This document shows, one piece after another, positions 61,540-64,000 of a DNA stretch of 64,000 bases. Each line of letters opens with the position of its first letter. Positions within the stretch are counted from its first letter, which is position 1. A program made the position numbers and the translations under genes. Origin of the DNA: Schistosoma mansoni (lineage: Eukaryota > Platyhelminthes > Trematoda > Strigeidida > Schistosomatidae); contig NC_031496.1 in the NCBI RefSeq assembly GCF_000237925.1, positions 2,085,396 through 2,149,395 on the forward strand, read 5' to 3'. Below the pieces are notes generated by a model that searched no databases, was not told the origin of the DNA, and worked only from the letters and a program-made list of their open reading frames with translations.

Positions 61540-64000
61540 ACCACTTCTAACCCAATTTCCTCTTCAAGTACCTCTGGAAGAACCCTTCCACGGTGTGGGC
61601 AATCGGGAAGTGGTAACTGCCCTCATACCCCTAACAGCACTGAAGATCACTGTATTCATAATCAATCTCCTTCTTCAATTCCTTTTATTCCTCCTACCTC
61701 GACCTTTAACACTAAACTTACTCTTTCGGCTTCCTCCTCAAGTGTCACCATGGCCAACGATTCTAGTGCGCAAAACACTGTCCCAGGTCTACTAAAACCT
61801 CGCTCCAAACTACACATTGGAGCCTTCAACGTACGTACCCTATGCCAAATCGGTCAACAGGCCTCCTTAGCTAAAACCCTAGAATCTCGTACCATTTATG
61901 TATGCTGTGTCTCCGAAACACGCATACAGGATCCCAGTGTGGTCATTCACTTGACCTCACCTCGCCAAAATGGACAGCCAACGAAATACACCCTCCGTGT
62001 ATCTGGCGACCCGTTGGCTAGTTCTCGCGGACTTGCAGGTGTAGGTATAGCACTAAGTACAAGGGCAGAACAGGCACTACTAGAATGGATCCCCGTTAAC
62101 AGTCGCCTGTGTGCTGTCCGGCTAAATGGCTCCGTAAGAACTCGGAAGGATAGGGACACACGTCGTTGCCTTTTCGTTGTTTCTGCCTACGCTCCCACTG
62201 ACTGCAGCCATGATGAGGTGAAAGATGACTTTTACAGAAAGCTCTCTGAGCTTCTTCAGAAAGCTAAGCGCTCAGACATAGTAGTCGTAGCGGGTGACTT
62301 TAATGCCCAGGTAGGCAGCTTAAATCAAACAGAAAGACATTTAGGTGGGTGTTTTAGTATTCCGGCTCAACGAACCGATAATGGTGATCGTCTGTTGCAA
62401 CTATGCTCAGACAATCGTTTATTTTTGGCAAGCACTAATTTTAAACATAAGGAGAGACATCGTCTAACATGGCGACCACCTGCACCAAACCAACGATGGA
62501 CTCAAATAGACCATATTGCCATCAGTCATCGTTGAAGAGACACTATAGAAGACTGCCAATCCTTCTGGAGTACATATTTATCTCCGATCATGCTCTAATA
62601 CGAGCACGCATCTTTTTACGCCTCACTGGACGCAGAGAAACTACACTAAGACCCATTAAAATTGAACTTGGGGACGAGAAAGCCAAAAGTAAGTTCCAGA
62701 AACAACTGAGTTAACATCTGGGCAGTTCTGTAAACGAGACCGACCCAGATGCTGCTTGGAAAGACATACAAACAGCTGTGGAAACAGCAGTCATATCTGT
62801 TACTAATTAAAACCAACGGGTTACAAAAAACCAATTGCACTGATGGATTCGCGTAAACTCATCCCATCAGGCTCTGAACACGATGAAGAGCGAAGCAAAT
62901 CAGATCTAGGTTAACCAAAAGTCTAAGGAACGATCGTGAGCAGTGGTGGGCAACGAAAGTAAAAGAAATGGAAAAAGCAGAGGCTGTAGGCAACACCAGA
63001 CAGCTCTTCAGACCAATAAAAGAAACCGGAATTAAGAAGTCAATTTTACAGATGTTTAGAACGATGGACGGAACACTTTAAGGAGCAGTTTAGCTGGCCT
63101 TCAGACACTCAACATTTACCCACAATTCCAAAGCAGTCTGAATGGAACATTAAAGTAGGTCTCCCGACTCTAGCTGGAGTTCAAAAGGCTATAGCTAATC
63201 TGAAACGAGGAAGAGAAGCTGGTCCAGATGGATTGGCTCCAGAGATCTTTAAATATGGTGGTCCAATTTTAGTGATTAGGTTGACTAATATTTTAGCTAA
63301 ATTCTGGGAGTTGGACGTAATCTCATCCGACTGGTCACAATCACTGATTGTCCCAATATATAAGAAGGGCCTAAAATCATCCTGCGATAACCATAGGGGG
63401 ATTATTCTAACTAACAAAGCATCTAAAATACTAGCCTCAATAATTATCGGGCGCTTAACTAAGGCTCGTAAACTGCAAACACGAGAAAAATCAGGCTGGC
63501 TTCAGACCTGGTCGTAGCTGTATCGACCACATATTCACCATTCGTCAAGTTTTAGAGCACAGACATGCTTATCGGCGTCCGACAATGATAGTTTTTTTTT
63601 TATTTAAAAGCAGCATTTGACTCTGTAGACCGAGAGGTTCTGTGGCAGTGTCTGTCATTGAAAGATGTACCTGAGAAGTACATAAACCTTGTGAGGGCTC
63701 TTTACACGAACACTACTAGTCAAGTGAGAGCTTATGGCGAACTGTCATCTGATTTTACAACCTCAAGTGGTGTCCGACAAGGCTGTTTAACTTCATCATA
63801 GACCTACTGCTGGAAATAACACTCTCGTCGACTGAATTTACAGGAATTGATCTCCTACCAGGAGGTTCACTGATCGACTTAGAATACACAGGTAACATGG
63901 CCCTGCTTGGTGAAGACGCTGACAAAATGGAGAGTCTTTTGATAGCACTGAGTAACAATGCAAGGAGATTTGGAATGAGTTTCTCCCCATCTGAAAGTAA
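61540..64000 (+). mobile_element. RTE-like LINE, endonuclease and reverse transcriptase, continues past the right edge
   Basis: The frame at 61540-62535 encodes the N-terminal linker and a near-complete apurinic endonuclease: GAFNVRTLCQIGQQ, CVSETRIQD, VVSAYAPTD, VVAGDFNAQVG and QIDHIAISH. After a stop at 62533, reverse transcriptase pieces follow in shifting frames: NLKRGREAGPDGLAPEIF, SLIVPIYKKG, GFRPGRSCIDHIFTIRQVL, FDSVDREVLWQCL, SGVRQGC, LEYTGNMALLGEDADKME. The catalytic YADD reads YTGN, so the copy is dead. It is 5'-truncated (starts in the coding linker). Closest to the schistosome SR2/RTE group. Confidence 0.9.

Noticed and set aside
1-64000. CRISPR arrays, bacterial operons, riboswitches, rho-independent terminators
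   Set aside because: None seen; the sequence is clearly eukaryotic, with spliced genes and retroelements.

Overview
This window looks like nuclear DNA from a blood fluke (genus Schistosoma). It has AT-rich, intron-dense host genes with GT-AG introns. It is packed with schistosome-type repeats: RTE-like LINEs of the SR2/Perere-3 kind, CR1-like LINEs, a ~500 bp SINE-like element, and the tRNA-like plus hammerhead-ribozyme satellite known as Sm-alpha. The genus assignment is by recognition, not by a database search.

Three host genes can be supported. (1) The first coding exon of Mediator subunit MED12 lies on the minus strand at 632-1966, and the rest of that gene runs off the left edge. (2) A complete five-exon eIF4A gene (DEAD-box translation initiation helicase, 389 aa) lies on the plus strand from 21932 to 36868. 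All splice phases agree and all helicase motifs are present. (3) A complete seven-exon gene on the minus strand, from 60049 down to 49355, encodes a 318-aa protein with one N-terminal WW domain and a C-terminal GPNP repeat. I do not recognise its orthologue.

Layout. 1-2.0 kb: MED12. 2-21 kb: a graveyard of decayed repeats (one Gypsy-like fossil, CR1-like and RTE-like LINE pieces, and an unidentified interrupted coding region at 12.2-12.9 kb). 21.2-36.9 kb: eIF4A with repeat-filled introns and three 200-N gaps. Two blocks around these gaps are near-identical copies of each other (26170-27391 = 29098-30318; 27794-28897 = 31930-33032), so the apparent second copy of eIF4A exon 3 is almost certainly an assembly artefact. 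37.0-39.0 kb: a tandem array full of CTT and GTT triplet runs directly 3' of eIF4A. 39.7-49.3 kb: intergenic repeats, including Sm-alpha hammerhead units, a fold-back hairpin, SINEs and LTR-like fragments. 49.3-60.0 kb: the WW gene with repeat-filled introns. 60.3-64 kb: a transposase fragment, telomere-like sequence, and a LINE with endonuclease and decayed reverse transcriptase that continues past the right edge.

The most interesting layer is catalytic-RNA elements. Besides Sm-alpha there is a second family (at least seven copies) in which a tRNA-like box A/box B module sits about 35 nt upstream of a hammerhead core with a different stem-II loop, and some copies are bounded by ~50 bp inverted repeats. 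Three copies keep the complete catalytic core. All five copies lying inside host introns are antisense to their host gene. Other points are LINE/SINE pairs sharing the same 3' tail, RTE copies in which the 5' end is fused straight to the 3' end, an RTE 5' terminus that can be drawn as an HDV-like pseudoknot, and a 5'-complete, 3'-truncated RTE copy with a 12 bp target-site duplication.
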